Shown: in pieces, positions 16,844 through 27,762 of the stretch
Numbering within the stretch: the first letter of the stretch is position 1
Layout of the letters: each line of letters begins with the position of its first letter
Translations under genes and position numbers: made by a program
Source: Leptolyngbya sp. Heron Island J
Lineage (GTDB): Bacteria; Cyanobacteriota; Cyanobacteriia; Phormidesmidales; Phormidesmidaceae
DNA length: 32,484 bases
Direction of reading: 5' to 3'
Assembly: GCF_000482245.1 (NCBI RefSeq)
Contig: NZ_AWNH01000019.1
Location: 1 to 32,484, forward strand
Notes under the pieces: generated by a model
Database searches by the model: none
What the model was told of the DNA's origin: nothing
What the model saw: only the letters and a program-made list of their open reading frames with translations

Positions 16844-19531
16844 ATGACTGCTGAACACGCTCGCTTACAGACTCAGCCAGATGCTTGGAAATTCTGGGGA
16901 CCTTACCTGAGCGAGCGTCAATGGGGTACTGTTCGTGAAGATTACAGCGCGACCGGTGAAGCCTGGGATTATTTTTCCCATGCTCAATCCCACAAACGGG
17001 CTTATCGCTGGGGTGAGGATGGGTTGTTGGGGATTTCTGATGAAAAACAGCGACTTTGTTTTGCGCTGGCGCTGTGGAATGGAGAAGACCCAGTACTAAA
17101 AGAGCGGCTCTTTGGTCTAACGGGTAACCAGGGGAACCATGGTGAGGATGTAAAGGAGTATTACTTTTATCTGGATAGTACGCCGACGCATTCTTATATG
17201 AAGGCGCTCTATAAGTATCCGCAATCGGCCTACCCTTATGACGAGCTGGTGACGGAGAATCAGCGGCGCGATCGCACTGCCTTGGAATACGAACTTCTAG
17301 ACACAGGCGTCTTTGACGAAAATCGCTACTTCGATGTCTTTATCGAATATGCCAAGGCCGCACCCGAAGACATTCTGATTCAAATTACCGTTACAAACCG
17401 AGGACCTGAGACTAAAACTCTGACCGTATTGCCCACTCTCTGGTTTCGTAACACCTGGAGCTGGAAAGAACATGCAGACAAACCCAGTCTTAAACTAGCT
17501 GACACTCAATCAGGTTTTAGCATTCTAGAAGCTGTTCATTCGGGTTTGGGCAATCGCTGGCTCTACTGTCAGAGTAAGAATTTGGTACAAAAATCTCCGA
17601 TTTTGTTCACGGAAAATGAGACTAACTACCAGGCGGTTTTTGGTGCTACCAATGCTACTCCCTATGTCAAAGATGCTTTTCATCGCTATGTGATTCAGGG
17701 TGAGTCAGCTGCTGTAAATCCTGATCTGATGGGGACTAAGGCTGCGGCACTCTATGTATTGACCGTGGCACCTGGAGAGAGTCAGGTTATTTGTCTGAGA
17801 CTGAGTGACCAACCGCAACTTGCAACTCCTTTTGGCGAATCTTTTGCCACTACTCTGGCTGCTCGACAACAGGATGCAGACGACTTTTATCGCAAAGTTT
17901 CTCCGTTTCCGATGCCGGATGAGGAGAGAGCGGTTCAGCGTCAGGCGTTTGCTGGCCTTTTGTGGACTAAGCAGTACTTTGAGTTTGATGTCAATCGCTG
18001 GCTTCAGGGCGATCCGACGACGCTGAAACCGCCAGAAGGTCGCCAGCGCAATCGGGAATGGATTCATCTTGATGCTCAAGATATTATCTCCATGCCCGAT
18101 AAGTGGGAGTATCCCTGGTTCGCGGCATGGGATACGGCGTTCCACTGCATTCCCCTGGCTATGGTAGATCCGGAGTTTGCCAAGTATCAGTTGGATATCA
18201 TGACGAGGGAGTGGTACATGCATCCCAATGGTCAGATTCCGGCCTATGAGTGGGCATTTGGGGATGTGAACCCACCGGTGCATGCCTGGGCAACGTGGCG
18301 GGTTTATAAGATTGAGCAGAAGGTGAAAGGGGTGTGCGATCGCACCTTTCTAGAACGTGTTTTTCAAAAGCTCCTCCTCAACTTCACCTGGTGGGTTAAT
18401 CGCAAAGACTCCGAAGGCAATAATGTCTTTGAAGGTGGCTTCCTGGGGTTAGACAATATCGGCGTTTTTGATCGCAGTTCTGACCTGCCCACTGGCGGAC
18501 ATTTAGAGCAGTCTGATGGCACCAGCTGGATGGCCATGTACTGCTTGAATATGCTCACCATTGCCCTAGAGCTAGCCAAAGAAAACCCAGTCTATGAAGA
18601 CATGGCCACCAAGTTCTTTGAGCATTTTCTTTACATCGCCGATGCCATGAACCATATCGGCCAGGAGCGTACTCAGCTCTGGGATGACGAAGACGGCTTT
18701 TTCTACGATGTGCTGCACTTTCCCAACGGCGACCGACAGCGTCTCAAGGTCCGGTCAATGGTGGGTCTGATTCCCCTCTTTGCAGTCATGACTCTGGAGC
18801 CCGATTTATTAAAACAGGTACCTGGATTCAAAGAACGGCTGGAGTGGTTTATCAACAATCGTACTGAGCTAAAAAAGAATGTCGCCTGTATGGAAACGGC
18901 AGGCGTGGGTGCTTGTCGTATGTTAGCTCTCTGCTATGCCACCCTAGGAAAAGTTGAACCAACTGACAAATTGCGTCGCATCCTTGCCAAACTGCTAGAT
19001 GAAAACGAGTTTCTCAGCCCCTACGGCATTCGTGCCCTATCGCGCTACCATGCCGAGCATCCTTACTGTTTCAACGCTGATGGCGAAGAGTTTTGCGTAA
19101 ATTACGAACCGGCAGAATCCAGCAGTGGCTTATTTGGCGGCAATTCCAACTGGCGTGGTCCCATCTGGTTTCCGGTGAACTATTTGCTGATCGAGTCGCT
19201 CCAAAAATTCCATCACTACTTAGGTGATGACTTCAAAATTGAATGTCCTACTGGCTCAGGGCACTGGATGAATCTGTGGGAAGTGGCAGCAGTGCTTTCC
19301 CAACGACTAACTCGTATTTTTCTCCCAGATTCTGAGGGTAGTCGGCCTGTTTACGGTGGCTTATCGACTTTTCAGCAAGACCCCCACTGGCAGAACTATA
19401 TTCTTTTCCATGAATATTTCCATGGTGATAACGGTGCAGGCATCGGAGCCAGCCATCAAACGGGCTGGACTGGTCTAGTGGCTAAGTTGATTCAGCAGCA
19501 AAGTGAATATGGTGCATATCGAAGCGTTTGA
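16844..19531 (+). CDS. MGH1-like glycoside hydrolase / glucosidase (GH63-related)
   Basis: A large (895 residues) cytosolic enzyme of the MGH1-like / GH63-related group, (alpha/alpha)6-barrel glycosidases that act on alpha-glucosides or glucosylglycerate-type compounds. The N-terminal ~330 residues form the beta-rich domain ([12 protein letters not shown], then [15 protein letters not shown], then [12 protein letters not shown]). The barrel follows, with [15 protein letters not shown] at about 421-435; Asp430 is a candidate general acid by analogy with the group. C-terminal features are [19 protein letters not shown] and [13 protein letters not shown]. No signal peptide is present. The exact substrate is not visible; related cyanobacterial genes are annotated only as glucosidase. 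It is monocistronic, with a palindrome about 115 nt before its start. Confidence 0.88.
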   Translation: MTAEHARLQTQPDAWKFWGPYLSERQWGTVREDYSATGEAWDYFSHAQSHKRAYRWGEDGLLGISDEKQRLCFALALWNGEDPVLKERLFGLTGNQGNHGEDVKEYYFYLDSTPTHSYMKALYKYPQSAYPYDELVTENQRRDRTALEYELLDTGVFDENRYFDVFIEYAKAAPEDILIQITVTNRGPETKTLTVLPTLWFRNTWSWKEHADKPSLKLADTQSGFSILEAVHSGLGNRWLYCQSKNLVQKSPILFTENETNYQAVFGATNATPYVKDAFHRYVIQGESAAVNPDLMGTKAAALYVLTVAPGESQVICLRLSDQPQLATPFGESFATTLAARQQDADDFYRKVSPFPMPDEERAVQRQAFAGLLWTKQYFEFDVNRWLQGDPTTLKPPEGRQRNREWIHLDAQDIISMPDKWEYPWFAAWDTAFHCIPLAMVDPEFAKYQLDIMTREWYMHPNGQIPAYEWAFGDVNPPVHAWATWRVYKIEQKVKGVCDRTFLERVFQKLLLNFTWWVNRKDSEGNNVFEGGFLGLDNIGVFDRSSDLPTGGHLEQSDGTSWMAMYCLNMLTIALELAKENPVYEDMATKFFEHFLYIADAMNHIGQERTQLWDDEDGFFYDVLHFPNGDRQRLKVRSMVGLIPLFAVMTLEPDLLKQVPGFKERLEWFINNRTELKKNVACMETAGVGACRMLALCYATLGKVEPTDKLRRILAKLLDENEFLSPYGIRALSRYHAEHPYCFNADGEEFCVNYEPAESSSGLFGGNSNWRGPIWFPVNYLLIESLQKFHHYLGDDFKIECPTGSGHWMNLWEVAAVLSQRLTRIFLPDSEGSRPVYGGLSTFQQDPHWQNYILFHEYFHGDNGAGIGASHQTGWTGLVAKLIQQQSEYGAYRSV

Positions 19532-19799
19532 TGACTAACGAGCAGTTAGAGTTACCCATTGAGATGGCTTTTCGATTGGGCAGTTAATCGGAATAGAACA
19601 ACGGAGGTATTGAAGCCATTGCTTGGAATCGTAACCCAATACAGCCAATCATGTTAGTAAGAAATCTATCGTTAAATTAACTAGATATAGCGCTATAAAT
19701 CGGCTAACCTTATAATCCATACTCTACAGCTAGTGGCTAACCCAACGCTTCAGGTAGCAAACTCCATAGAGTATACTTGTACTAAAATAGGCGCACGCT
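19532..19799 (+). promoter_or_regulatory. dnaE upstream region
   Basis: No ORF is convincing in these 268 nt. A TATAAT (19711-19716) and a TATACT (19772-19777) on the plus strand are candidate -10 boxes for dnaE, each with only a poor -35 match. A perfect 12-bp palindrome, TATAGCGCTATA (19686-19697), lies just before the first. No good ribosome site precedes the dnaE ATG. Confidence 0.4.
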
Positions 19800-22700
19800 A
19801 TGTCCTTTGTTGGTTTGCATATCCACAGCGATTACAGCTTGCTCGACGGAGCCAGTCAGCTCACACCGCTGGCTGAAAAAGCCGTCGAAATGGGTATGCC
19901 CGCCATTGCCCTCACCGATCATGGCGTCATGTACGGGGCCATTGAGCTGATCAAAACCTGCAACAAAGTAGGGATCAAGCCCATCATCGGCAATGAGATG
20001 TACTTGATCAACGGGGATATCACCAAGCAAGAAAAACGCCCCCGCTACCACCAGGTCATTCTGGCCAAAAACACCCAGGGCTACAAAAACCTGGTTAAGC
20101 TCACCACTAAGTCCCATCTGGACGGTGTCCAAGGTCGTGGCATCTTTTCCCGTCCCTGCATTAATAAAGACCTGCTGGAGCAATACCACGAAGGGCTGAT
20201 CGTCACCAGTGCCTGTCTCGGTGGCGAAGTCCCCCAGGCCATTATGCAAAATCGCCTGGACGTCGCCTATCGTGTAGCAAAGTGGTATAAAGACCTCTTT
20301 GGCGAAGACTACTACTTAGAAATCCAAGATCACGGCTCGCCGGAAGACCGTATTGTAAATGTGGAAATCGTTCGCATTGCCCGCGAGCTAGATATCAAAA
20401 TCATCGCTACCAACGACTCCCACTTTATTTCCTGCGTGGATGTCGAAGCCCACGACGCACTGCTCTGCATCCAAACTGGCAAACTCGTTACTGAAGACAA
20501 GCGCCTACGCTACAGCGGCACCGAGTATCTAAAGTCCGCAGAAGAAATGCGTCGCCTTTTCCGCGATCATCTGCCCCAGGACGTCATCGACGAAGCCGTA
20601 GCCAATACTCTGGGAGTGGCGGAAAAAGTCGAAGCATACGATATCCTCGGCAACCCACAGATTCCAAATTTCCCAGTGCCTGAGGGGCATACCGGCGAAA
20701 CCTATATGGCTAAAGTTTCCCGCGATGGTTTGCTGGAAAGATTAGAGATTGCTTCCTACGAGGAGGTCCCCAAGGAATATCAAGACCGTCTGGAATACGA
20801 AATCCAGATGATGCACCAGATGGGGTTTGCTACCTACTTCCTGGTGGTTTGGGATTACATCAAGTTTGCCCGTGATAACAAGATTCCGGTGGGGCCAGGA
20901 CGAGGTTCTGCAGCCGGGTCTCTGGTGGCTTACTGCATGGGTATTACCAATATTGACCCGGTGCACCACGGTTTGCTGTTTGAGCGATTCCTGAATCCTG
21001 AACGAAAGTCTATGCCTGACGTCGATACCGATTTCTGCATCGAAAAACGGGAGCAGGTAATTGAGTATGTGACAGAAAAGTATGGTAAGGACCATGTCGC
21101 CCAGATTATTACCTTTAACCGTATGACCTCCAAAGCGGTGCTTAAGGATGTGGCCCGTGTGTTAGACATTCCCTACGGTGAATCCGACAAAATGGCGAAA
21201 ATGATCCCGGTGGCTCGGGGTAAACCTGCCAAGTTGAAGGTGATGATTGATCCTGAGAAAACCCCTGAAAAGGCATTTCAGGAGAAATATGAAAGCGGCG
21301 ATCTGGTCCCTGGAACGGCAGTCACCTACCAACGCTGGCTGGATATGGCCATCACCATTGAAGGCACCAACAAAACCTTTGGCATGCACGCGGCGGGGGT
21401 GGTGATCTCAGCTAAGCCCCTGGATGAACTGGTACCGCTACAGCGCAATAATGACGGCGCAGTCATTACCCAGTACTACATGGAAGATGTGGAAGCCGTG
21501 GGTCTGCTAAAGATGGACTTTTTGGGGTTACGCAACCTCACCATGATCCAAAAAGCAGTGGATTATGTGGAGCAAACCCGAGGCAAAACCCTCGACATGG
21601 ATAAGGTGGCCTACGATGATCCAACAACCTATAAGTTACTGGGGCGAGGTGAGCTGGGTGGTGTCTTCCAGCTGGAGTCCTCGGGGATGCGGCAGATTGT
21701 CCGTGACCTCAAACCGGATGGATTGGATGATATTTCGTCAGTTTTGGCTCTATATCGCCCAGGCCCGCTAGATGCTGGACTGATTCCCAAGTTTATTAAC
21801 CGGAAGCATGGTCGGGAACAGATCGACTATCCCCACGAACTCATTCAGCCGATTTTAGAAGAAACCTACGGCATCATGATCTTTCAGGAGCAGATCATGA
21901 AAATTGCCCAGGATATGGCGGGTTATTCCCTAGGAGAGGCAGACCTGCTACGCCGCGCCATGGGTAAGAAAAAACAGTCAGAAATGGACAAGCACCGTGG
22001 CAAGTTCATTGAGGGCTCTGTCGCGAATGGTGTGCCTAAGAAAACCGTGGAAACCCTCTGGGACCAGATGGTTAACTTCGCTCAGTACTGCTTTAATAAG
22101 AGTCATTCCATGGCCTATGGCTATGTCACGTTCCAGACGGCATACCTCAAGGCGAATTATCCGGTCGAATATATGGCGGCGCTGCTGACTGCCATCAGTG
22201 GCGATCAGGATAAAGTACAAATGCATATTGCTAACTGTGTCAGCATGGGAATCGAGGTGCTGCCGCCGGATGTAAACCGCTCAGGGGTGGACTTTACGCC
22301 GGAAGACAATAGCATTCTGTTTGGTTTGTCGGCAGTACGAAATGTAGGGCTGGGTGCAATTGAGACGATTTTGCAGAACCGAGCTGAGGAGGGGCCATTT
22401 GGGTCGTTACCGGAGCTGTGCGATCGCATCGATCTTCGTGCTGTCAATCGCCGTGCCCTAGAAGCGCTGATCCACTCTGGAGCCCTAGACGGTCTCAACA
22501 ACAATCGGCGTCAGCTCATGGCAGATCTCGAATTTGTTGTCGACTGGGCCCAGTCCCGTGCCAAGGATCGTGAGATTGGCCAGGGCAATATCTTTGACAT
22601 GATGCTGGGTGGTGGTGATACTAGCAAGCCTAATCAGAACAACAATGCCAGCGCCTACGAAGCTGCACCCAAAGCCCCATCAATGGAAGACTATGATCCA

Positions 22701-23342
22701 CAAGAACGGCTACGTCTAGAAAAAGAGCTACTAGGCTTCTACATTTCTGATCATCCACTTAAATCCATACAGCGCCCGGCACGTATTCTAGCGCCCATTA
22801 GTCTGGCTGAACTCGCTGAACAGCCCGAAAAACTGACTCTAAGTGCGATTGTTATGGTCAGTGCCATGAAACCCATCACCACTAAAAAAGGTGACAGTAT
22901 GGCAATCCTACAAATTGAAGACCTTAGCGGCCAAGCTGAGGCGGTTGTTTTTCCGCGTTCCTATGCCCGCATCGGCATGCATATCAAGGCTGATGCTCGA
23001 TTAATGATTTGGGGTAAGGTCGACCGTCGAGATGATCAGGTACAGCTAATTATCGATGATGCTGAACCGATTGAAGATGTACGCTTAGTGACCGTTGAAC
23101 TGCCTCCATCCATTGCGGGCGATATTGTCCAGCAAAACCGTTTACGCAATGTGATTCAAAATCAGCAAGGGGAGGATAAACGCGAAGCTAAGGTCCCCGT
23201 AGTTGCCATGATTACTCACCAAGGGCATCGTCAAGTGGTTCGTCTTGGCGCTCAATTCCGAGTTAAGGATCCAGATGAAGCGGTATCTGCTCTCAAAGCA
23301 GCTGATTTTCAAGCCAAGACAGCACCGCTCGTCAGTGCCTAA
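19800..23342 (+). CDS. dnaE: DNA polymerase III alpha subunit (uninterrupted)
   Basis: The replicative polymerase catalytic subunit, 1180 residues. The N-terminal PHP domain starts at once ([15 protein letters not shown]). The palm carries [15 protein letters not shown] and the catalytic Asp pair in MPDVDTDF (Asp407, Asp409), with the third Asp in [10 protein letters not shown] (Asp573). Fingers, a helix-hairpin-helix and a C-terminal OB-fold ([20 protein letters not shown]) follow. In many cyanobacteria dnaE is split in two by a trans-splicing intein between Tyr and Cys of the FAxY/CFNKSHS block. Here [16 protein letters not shown] reads straight through (Cys764, 22089), so the gene is whole and intein-free. 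It stands alone between the glucosidase and lipase genes. Confidence 0.98.
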   Translation: MSFVGLHIHSDYSLLDGASQLTPLAEKAVEMGMPAIALTDHGVMYGAIELIKTCNKVGIKPIIGNEMYLINGDITKQEKRPRYHQVILAKNTQGYKNLVKLTTKSHLDGVQGRGIFSRPCINKDLLEQYHEGLIVTSACLGGEVPQAIMQNRLDVAYRVAKWYKDLFGEDYYLEIQDHGSPEDRIVNVEIVRIARELDIKIIATNDSHFISCVDVEAHDALLCIQTGKLVTEDKRLRYSGTEYLKSAEEMRRLFRDHLPQDVIDEAVANTLGVAEKVEAYDILGNPQIPNFPVPEGHTGETYMAKVSRDGLLERLEIASYEEVPKEYQDRLEYEIQMMHQMGFATYFLVVWDYIKFARDNKIPVGPGRGSAAGSLVAYCMGITNIDPVHHGLLFERFLNPERKSMPDVDTDFCIEKREQVIEYVTEKYGKDHVAQIITFNRMTSKAVLKDVARVLDIPYGESDKMAKMIPVARGKPAKLKVMIDPEKTPEKAFQEKYESGDLVPGTAVTYQRWLDMAITIEGTNKTFGMHAAGVVISAKPLDELVPLQRNNDGAVITQYYMEDVEAVGLLKMDFLGLRNLTMIQKAVDYVEQTRGKTLDMDKVAYDDPTTYKLLGRGELGGVFQLESSGMRQIVRDLKPDGLDDISSVLALYRPGPLDAGLIPKFINRKHGREQIDYPHELIQPILEETYGIMIFQEQIMKIAQDMAGYSLGEADLLRRAMGKKKQSEMDKHRGKFIEGSVANGVPKKTVETLWDQMVNFAQYCFNKSHSMAYGYVTFQTAYLKANYPVEYMAALLTAISGDQDKVQMHIANCVSMGIEVLPPDVNRSGVDFTPEDNSILFGLSAVRNVGLGAIETILQNRAEEGPFGSLPELCDRIDLRAVNRRALEALIHSGALDGLNNNRRQLMADLEFVVDWAQSRAKDREIGQGNIFDMMLGGGDTSKPNQNNNASAYEAAPKAPSMEDYDPQERLRLEKELLGFYISDHPLKSIQRPARILAPISLAELAEQPEKLTLSAIVMVSAMKPITTKKGDSMAILQIEDLSGQAEAVVFPRSYARIGMHIKADARLMIWGKVDRRDDQVQLIIDDAEPIEDVRLVTVELPPSIAGDIVQQNRLRNVIQNQQGEDKREAKVPVVAMITHQGHRQVVRLGAQFRVKDPDEAVSALKAADFQAKTAPLVSA

Positions 23343-23481
23343 TGTTGCATGTTTCCCTGATGATCTGAAATTTTGGGGAACGCTATTGAAGGTTCTAGCA
23401 AGCTCTAGTGCTGATGTTGACTCCTTCCTGTGGCAGCATTTACCTGGAGACACTTAATTTTTATCACCGAGTGGTCAAGAT

Positions 23482-23519
23482 GCAAACCTCATGAGGCAGA
23501 CTGACCTCATGGGGTTTGC
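23482..23519. repeat. Long hairpin between dnaE and the lipase gene
   Basis: GCAAACCTCATGAGG (23482-23496) and CCTCATGGGGTTTGC (23505-23519) pair over 15 bp with one G-T wobble and an 8-nt loop. No T-run follows on either strand. It lies 140 nt past dnaE and 18 nt before the lipase ATG, so it could end dnaE transcripts, block lipase translation, or protect an mRNA end. Confidence 0.6.
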
Positions 23520-23537
23520 AATTGAATTGTAAGGATT

Positions 23538-24305
23538 ATGACTAAGCAACTCGATAATACAACTGCTCTGCGCTGTGCCCATCTCGCCAACGAGGTTTAT
23601 CGAGACTTGAACGCTCGGCTGCGCTTCAGTATTGTGCCTGATATTGTGCCTAAGTTTTTTGATATTAAGGAAACCGATACTCAAGTCGCTCTGCTAGAAG
23701 ATCCTGATACTCAGTGTGGTTATGTCGTTTTTCGTGGCAGTAATGCTGATCGTGATTGGTTAACGAACTTAGACTTTGCTCAGTGGTCTACCGTAACCGA
23801 TGCTGTGCTTGATAATAAACAGCTGGATTATCCTGACGTTTATGGAGAATCGAGTGCTGGTGTGAAAATGCACACAGGGTTTACCAAAGCCTATCTAGCA
23901 GTACGCTCTCAACTTCACGCCCTCGTTAAGCATAGTGAAGTCACCCATTGGATTGTGACGGGACATAGTTTGGGTGGGGCCTTGGCAAAATTGTGTGCTG
24001 TGGATTTGCAATACAACTTTTCACCAGCTGTCTCAGTCGAGGTTTATACATTCGGAGCCCCGCGTGTCGGTAATCGGGCTTTTGCAGACTCCTATAATCG
24101 CCGTGTTCCTAATACCTGGCGGTTTGTAAACGGTAATGATGTAGTTTGTGGACTCCCCCGTCGTTGGCAAAACTACCGTCATGTCGATGCTCGGATCAGG
24201 TTTAAGGTTGGGTTCAGTTGGCGAATTATCTCAGGTAGCTTACAAGATCACCGTATTGATCGATATATTGCGGCACTGACTAAGCGTGTAGATCGAGAAG
24301 GTTAG
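23538..24305 (+). CDS. Class 3 (Rhizomucor-type) lipase family protein
   Basis: A 255-residue alpha/beta hydrolase of lipase class 3. The nucleophile elbow is VTGHSLGGALAKL with Ser144. YVVFRGSNADRDWLTNLDF is the family's oxyanion/lid-side block. VYTFGAPRVGNRAFA follows the elbow, as usual. Asp in FVNGNDVV and His in NYRHVD complete a likely triad. No signal peptide is seen, so the enzyme appears cytosolic or peripherally membrane-bound. In phototrophs such lipases may release fatty acids from galactolipids, but the substrate here is unknown. The ribosome site is weak (AAGG close to the ATG), and the long hairpin at 23482-23519 ends 18 nt before the start. Confidence 0.92.
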   Translation: MTKQLDNTTALRCAHLANEVYRDLNARLRFSIVPDIVPKFFDIKETDTQVALLEDPDTQCGYVVFRGSNADRDWLTNLDFAQWSTVTDAVLDNKQLDYPDVYGESSAGVKMHTGFTKAYLAVRSQLHALVKHSEVTHWIVTGHSLGGALAKLCAVDLQYNFSPAVSVEVYTFGAPRVGNRAFADSYNRRVPNTWRFVNGNDVVCGLPRRWQNYRHVDARIRFKVGFSWRIISGSLQDHRIDRYIAALTKRVDREG

Positions 24306-24443
24306 TGGCTGTCTGAATACTAAGAGATTCCTTGGTTTGATTTGTAGCTAAAGATGTCAATGGTATATTCCGAAATAAGTGCCTAGTGCTTACCTTTAAA
24401 TTCTTAATATCTGAGTCTTTTACAACAGACCTAAAGGATAGTT

Positions 24444-25295
24444 ATGAAAAAAACGGGGCGACGCAGTAGCAATATCGACGATCGCCGTGGCGGTGCAAGT
24501 TCTCTGGTGGTCGGTGGGGGCGGTTTAGGTGCTTTGTTGCTGGCTGCAGCTGTGACAATGCTAACTGGAAATCCAGGCCCCATTTCGGATCAAGTTGCTG
24601 CACCACCGACCCAATCGCCTGCTCAACAGCAGCAAACATCGCCAACTGAGGATGAACTGGCTAACTTTATCTCCGTTGTATTGGCCGATACGGAGGATAC
24701 GTGGGGGCAAATTTTCCAGGAGGAATTCGGTCAGCCTTATCCTGAGCCTACCTTAGTTTTATTTTCTGGGTCTACGCAATCGGCCTGTGGTCTTGGCCAG
24801 GCTGCAATGGGGCCGTTTTACTGTCCGGCTGATCAAAAAGTTTATATTGATCTGAGTTTTTATAATGATTTGAAAACTCGTCACCAGGCTCCTGGGGATT
24901 TTGCCCAAGCCTATGTCGTTGCCCATGAAGTGGGGCATCATGTGCAGAACGTTTTAGGTATTTCTAGTCAGGTTCGACAGCTTCAAAGTGGTGCCAGTGA
25001 AGTTGAATCTAATCGACTGTCTGTGCGCTTAGAACTCCAAGCGGACTGTTTTGCCGGTGTGTGGGCCAATCGTGCTGATCAGGCCCGCGATATTCTTGAA
25101 AGCGGTGATATTGAAGAAGCTCTCAATGCGGCTAGTCAGATTGGTGATGATCATTTGCAGCAACAGTCCCGTGGCTTTGTAGTGCCGGAATCATTTACTC
25201 ATGGTAGTTCTGCCCAGCGTATGCGGTGGTTTAATCAAGGTTTAGCAACGGGCGATATTGAGCAGTGCGATACGTTTGCTGCCAATCAGATTTAG
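24444..25295 (+). CDS. Neutral zinc metallopeptidase (YpfJ-like family)
   Basis: A 283-residue protein of the putative zinc peptidase family typified by E. coli YpfJ. The N-terminus is basic ([17 protein letters not shown]), then has one membrane helix (about 25-45), then a Pro/Gln-rich linker, so the catalytic domain probably faces the periplasm. The zinc site is HEVGHH (161-166), with a further conserved block [13 protein letters not shown] about 35 residues on. [22 protein letters not shown] is the family's upstream beta block, split here by its two Cys. An AAAGGA ribosome site precedes the ATG. The natural substrate is not known. It follows the lipase gene by 138 nt. Confidence 0.92.
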   Translation: MKKTGRRSSNIDDRRGGASSLVVGGGGLGALLLAAAVTMLTGNPGPISDQVAAPPTQSPAQQQQTSPTEDELANFISVVLADTEDTWGQIFQEEFGQPYPEPTLVLFSGSTQSACGLGQAAMGPFYCPADQKVYIDLSFYNDLKTRHQAPGDFAQAYVVAHEVGHHVQNVLGISSQVRQLQSGASEVESNRLSVRLELQADCFAGVWANRADQARDILESGDIEEALNAASQIGDDHLQQQSRGFVVPESFTHGSSAQRMRWFNQGLATGDIEQCDTFAANQI

Positions 25296-25643
25296 GGCGG
25301 TTTTGTCTGTGATTAGAGTTGGGTTGCGGTTGCTCAGGTCTTATACCAAATCCGAATTCATCAAACCCGATTAAAAATGGACGGTTCTGTAGGGGCATCC
25401 CCTTGTGGGTGTCCTTTGATATCGGACGCTATCAGTCAGGATTTCGTATGAGTAGCTATTGTTTATATCCGTATTTTTACGGATGATTAGAGTGGGTAGG
25501 TGAGTCAGGGGTACAAAACTATACTCCGTGAAATCTCGCTGTTTTTTGCTAAATATCAAGCCTTGAAGAAGATGTCAAAATCACTGAGGTGGTCGACATC
25601 TAAGTAGAGATATCACTGATGAAGTATTGTTTGATACTCGTCT
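25296..25643. other. Intergenic region with repeats and hairpins
   Basis: This 348-nt gap has no supported gene. It holds the MITE-like element (25340-25452). It also has a hairpin, ATCCGTA-TTTT-TACGGAT (25467-25484), and GATGTC/GACATC arms (25571-25600) before the PEP-CTERM gene. A 62-codon minus-strand frame across it only reads through the repeat. Confidence 0.6.
25340..25452. mobile_element. MITE-like element with terminal inverted repeats
   Basis: CTTATACCAAATCC (25340-25353) and GGATTTCGTATGAG (25439-25452) are inverted copies matching at 12 of 14 positions, bounding a 113-nt element. The centre has a GC-rich AGGGGCATCCCCTTGTGGG palindromic block. No transposase or clear target duplication is visible. 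The termini look like non-autonomous repeats common in cyanobacterial intergenic DNA. Confidence 0.5.
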
Positions 25644-26534
25644 GTGATGATGACTAAGTCGACTGCATTTTTGAGGGTTGCGATCGCAACTACTATTCTC
25701 TTAGCAGGTGAGATCGCGCCTGCTAGCGCCAAAGTAAGAGTTCTAGATTTTGAAAAAGATGCCCTGGGTAATGACCTGAGTGGAGGTACTCAAATTCATG
25801 ATGATTGGGCGGACTGGGGCCTCACTATCACCGGCAAAAACTACAAAACTGGTAATAATAATGCGCCTCTACTGCTCTATGACACCAGTAAGTCTGGGGC
25901 AGACAACGATTTGCGTACTGGCACAACCTGGGGCACCGTCAACCAAGGCAATGCCCTCATCATTCAGGAATATAACAATGGCAGCTATAACCTGCATAAA
26001 CCTGATGATGAGGCACAAGGCGGTCATGTTTGGTTCAAATTTGAGCAAGAAATTGGGTTTCAAAAGTTTTCCTTGCTCGATATCGACGATAACTTTGGAG
26101 ATGCTGCCGGTACTCAAGTCCGTGTCATTGGCAAAAATGCCGATGATAAGAAAGTTCTAGATATTAATGTCGACGATCTAATTAGACGATTTGCAGATAC
26201 CTATACCAATCCGGATCACACCAAAAGTCAGGGTAAATCCCTGACCCATTCGTATACCAACGGTCTGGGCGAAGATATCGATGTCACTATTACCCAAGTC
26301 GGTAATAAGCGTGACGATAACTCAATGTTTGAGTTTAAGTTCGACGAAGCTACGGTCCAGAAAATCAAATTTCAGTACAACGGGGTTAGTGGAGCCATTG
26401 CAGATTTACAGTGGGATGACCATACGACTGAAGAACCACCACAGCTACCAGAACCCTCCGTCAGCCTTGGACTCATGATGATGGGGTTGGTTGGTTCTTG
26501 GCAGTTTTTCACAAGGCGTCCGCAGCCAGATTAA
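25644..26534 (+). CDS. PEP-CTERM sorting domain-containing protein
   Basis: A secreted protein of about 295 residues. The N-terminal signal peptide has the hydrophobic stretch [21 protein letters not shown] with a likely cut after Ala-Ser-Ala. The mature part is Asn/Asp/Gly-rich and probably all-beta, beginning [20 protein letters not shown], in the style of carbohydrate- or calcium-binding extracellular domains. The C-terminus is a PEP-CTERM signal: LPEPS, a hydrophobic helix, then FFTRR. Exosortase cleaves and anchors such proteins during export, often together with exopolysaccharide. The GTG at 25644 is followed by two ATG codons (25647, 25650), either of which may be the start. The stop overlaps that of the convergent dehydrogenase gene. 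Confidence 0.88.
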   Translation: MMMTKSTAFLRVAIATTILLAGEIAPASAKVRVLDFEKDALGNDLSGGTQIHDDWADWGLTITGKNYKTGNNNAPLLLYDTSKSGADNDLRTGTTWGTVNQGNALIIQEYNNGSYNLHKPDDEAQGGHVWFKFEQEIGFQKFSLLDIDDNFGDAAGTQVRVIGKNADDKKVLDINVDDLIRRFADTYTNPDHTKSQGKSLTHSYTNGLGEDIDVTITQVGNKRDDNSMFEFKFDEATVQKIKFQYNGVSGAIADLQWDDHTTEEPPQLPEPSVSLGLMMMGLVGSWQFFTRRPQPD

Positions 26535-27643
26535 TCAAAAGTTACGACACTGCGAATTGACTGGCCTGTATGCATCACATCAAAAGCCTCGTTAATTTGC
26601 TCAAGTGGAAAAGTGTGGGTGATCAGGTCGTCAATGTTGATCTTGCCATTCATATACCAATCCACAATTTTAGGAACATCGGTACGGCCTCTGGCTCCAC
26701 CAAACGCCGTACCTTTCCACACTCGTCCCGTGACTAATTGAAACGGGCGCGTTGCAATTTCCTGACCTGAGGCAGCTACACCGATGATGATGCTTTCACC
26801 CCAGCCCTTATGGCAGCACTCTAATGCTTGGCGCATCACCTGCACATTGCCAATGCACTCAAAGGTATAGTCAGCCCCACCTTTGGTTAAATCCACCAGG
26901 TAAGGGACTAAATCTCCATCCACGTCTTGGGGATTGACAAAATGGGTCATGCCAAACTTTTCTGCTAGGGCTTTTTTCCCAGGGTTAAGATCGACCCCAA
27001 TAATCATGTCTGCCCCCACCAAACGGCAGCCCTGGATCACATTCAGGCCAATACCCCCCAGTCCAAATACGATTACATTGGCACCTGGCTCTACCTTGGC
27101 AGTATTAATCACAGCCCCAATTCCCGTTGTGACCCCGCAGCCAACGTAGCAAACCTTATCAAAGGGGGCATCTTCTCGAATTTTAGCTAGGGCGATCTCA
27201 GGTACAACGGTATAGTTGGCAAACGTTGAGGTCCCCATGTAGTGATAAATCGATTCATTTCCCAACCGAAAGCGACGAGTGCCATCGGGCATGAGCCCGC
27301 GACCTTGAGTACTTCGAATCGCCTGGCATAGGTTGGTTTTACCGCTCAAACAATACTCACAGGCACGGCACTCCGGCACATAGAGAGGGATGACATGATC
27401 GCCAGGCTTCAGGCTTTTGACATCATCACCTACGTCAACAACTACACCAGCTCCTTCATGCCCCAAAATGGCTGGAAATAAGCCTTCTGGATCTTTACCT
27501 GAAAGGGTATAAGCATCAGTGTGACAAACACCTGTAGCCTTGATCTCAACCAACACTTCACCAGCTTTCGGCCCATCTAACGTCAGCGTTTCTATTGTTA
27601 GGGGTTGACCAGCCTGATGAGCAACAGCGGCTCTCACTTCCAT
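26531..27643 (-). CDS. frmA: S-(hydroxymethyl)glutathione dehydrogenase / class III alcohol dehydrogenase
   Basis: This zinc- and NAD-dependent enzyme oxidises S-hydroxymethylglutathione (formaldehyde plus glutathione) and also reduces S-nitrosoglutathione. The 370-residue length fits class III. The catalytic zinc ligands are in [11 protein letters not shown] and LGHEGAG, with the later Cys in [13 protein letters not shown]. The four structural-zinc cysteines are in [15 protein letters not shown]. The NAD-binding glycine motif is GLGGIG followed by DLNPGKK. It is encoded alone, downstream of the ParA-like pair on the same strand (119-nt gap). Its stop codon overlaps that of the convergent PEP-CTERM gene by 4 nt. 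Confidence 0.95.
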   Translation of the reverse strand: MEVRAAVAHQAGQPLTIETLTLDGPKAGEVLVEIKATGVCHTDAYTLSGKDPEGLFPAILGHEGAGVVVDVGDDVKSLKPGDHVIPLYVPECRACEYCLSGKTNLCQAIRSTQGRGLMPDGTRRFRLGNESIYHYMGTSTFANYTVVPEIALAKIREDAPFDKVCYVGCGVTTGIGAVINTAKVEPGANVIVFGLGGIGLNVIQGCRLVGADMIIGVDLNPGKKALAEKFGMTHFVNPQDVDGDLVPYLVDLTKGGADYTFECIGNVQVMRQALECCHKGWGESIIIGVAASGQEIATRPFQLVTGRVWKGTAFGGARGRTDVPKIVDWYMNGKINIDDLITHTFPLEQINEAFDVMHTGQSIRSVVTFD

Positions 27644-27762
27644 AATCTATTCCTCTGCGCAATTGCTTCTGCCAGGGTAAATGATGAGAGTAGTAGATTA
27701 TCAACCCGTTATTCAACTGTAAAGAAATGCCACGAGAGTTTATCAGGAGTAGCTTTGCCTCC

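Noticed and set aside
19782-20249. 155-codon minus-strand frame opposite the start of dnaE
   Set aside because: It is a shadow of the DnaE PHP-domain codons; the Gly/Val/Asp-rich product resembles no known protein.
25371-25559. 62-codon minus-strand reading frame
   Set aside because: It reads through the MITE-like repeat and hairpin; no ribosome site or recognisable protein pattern.
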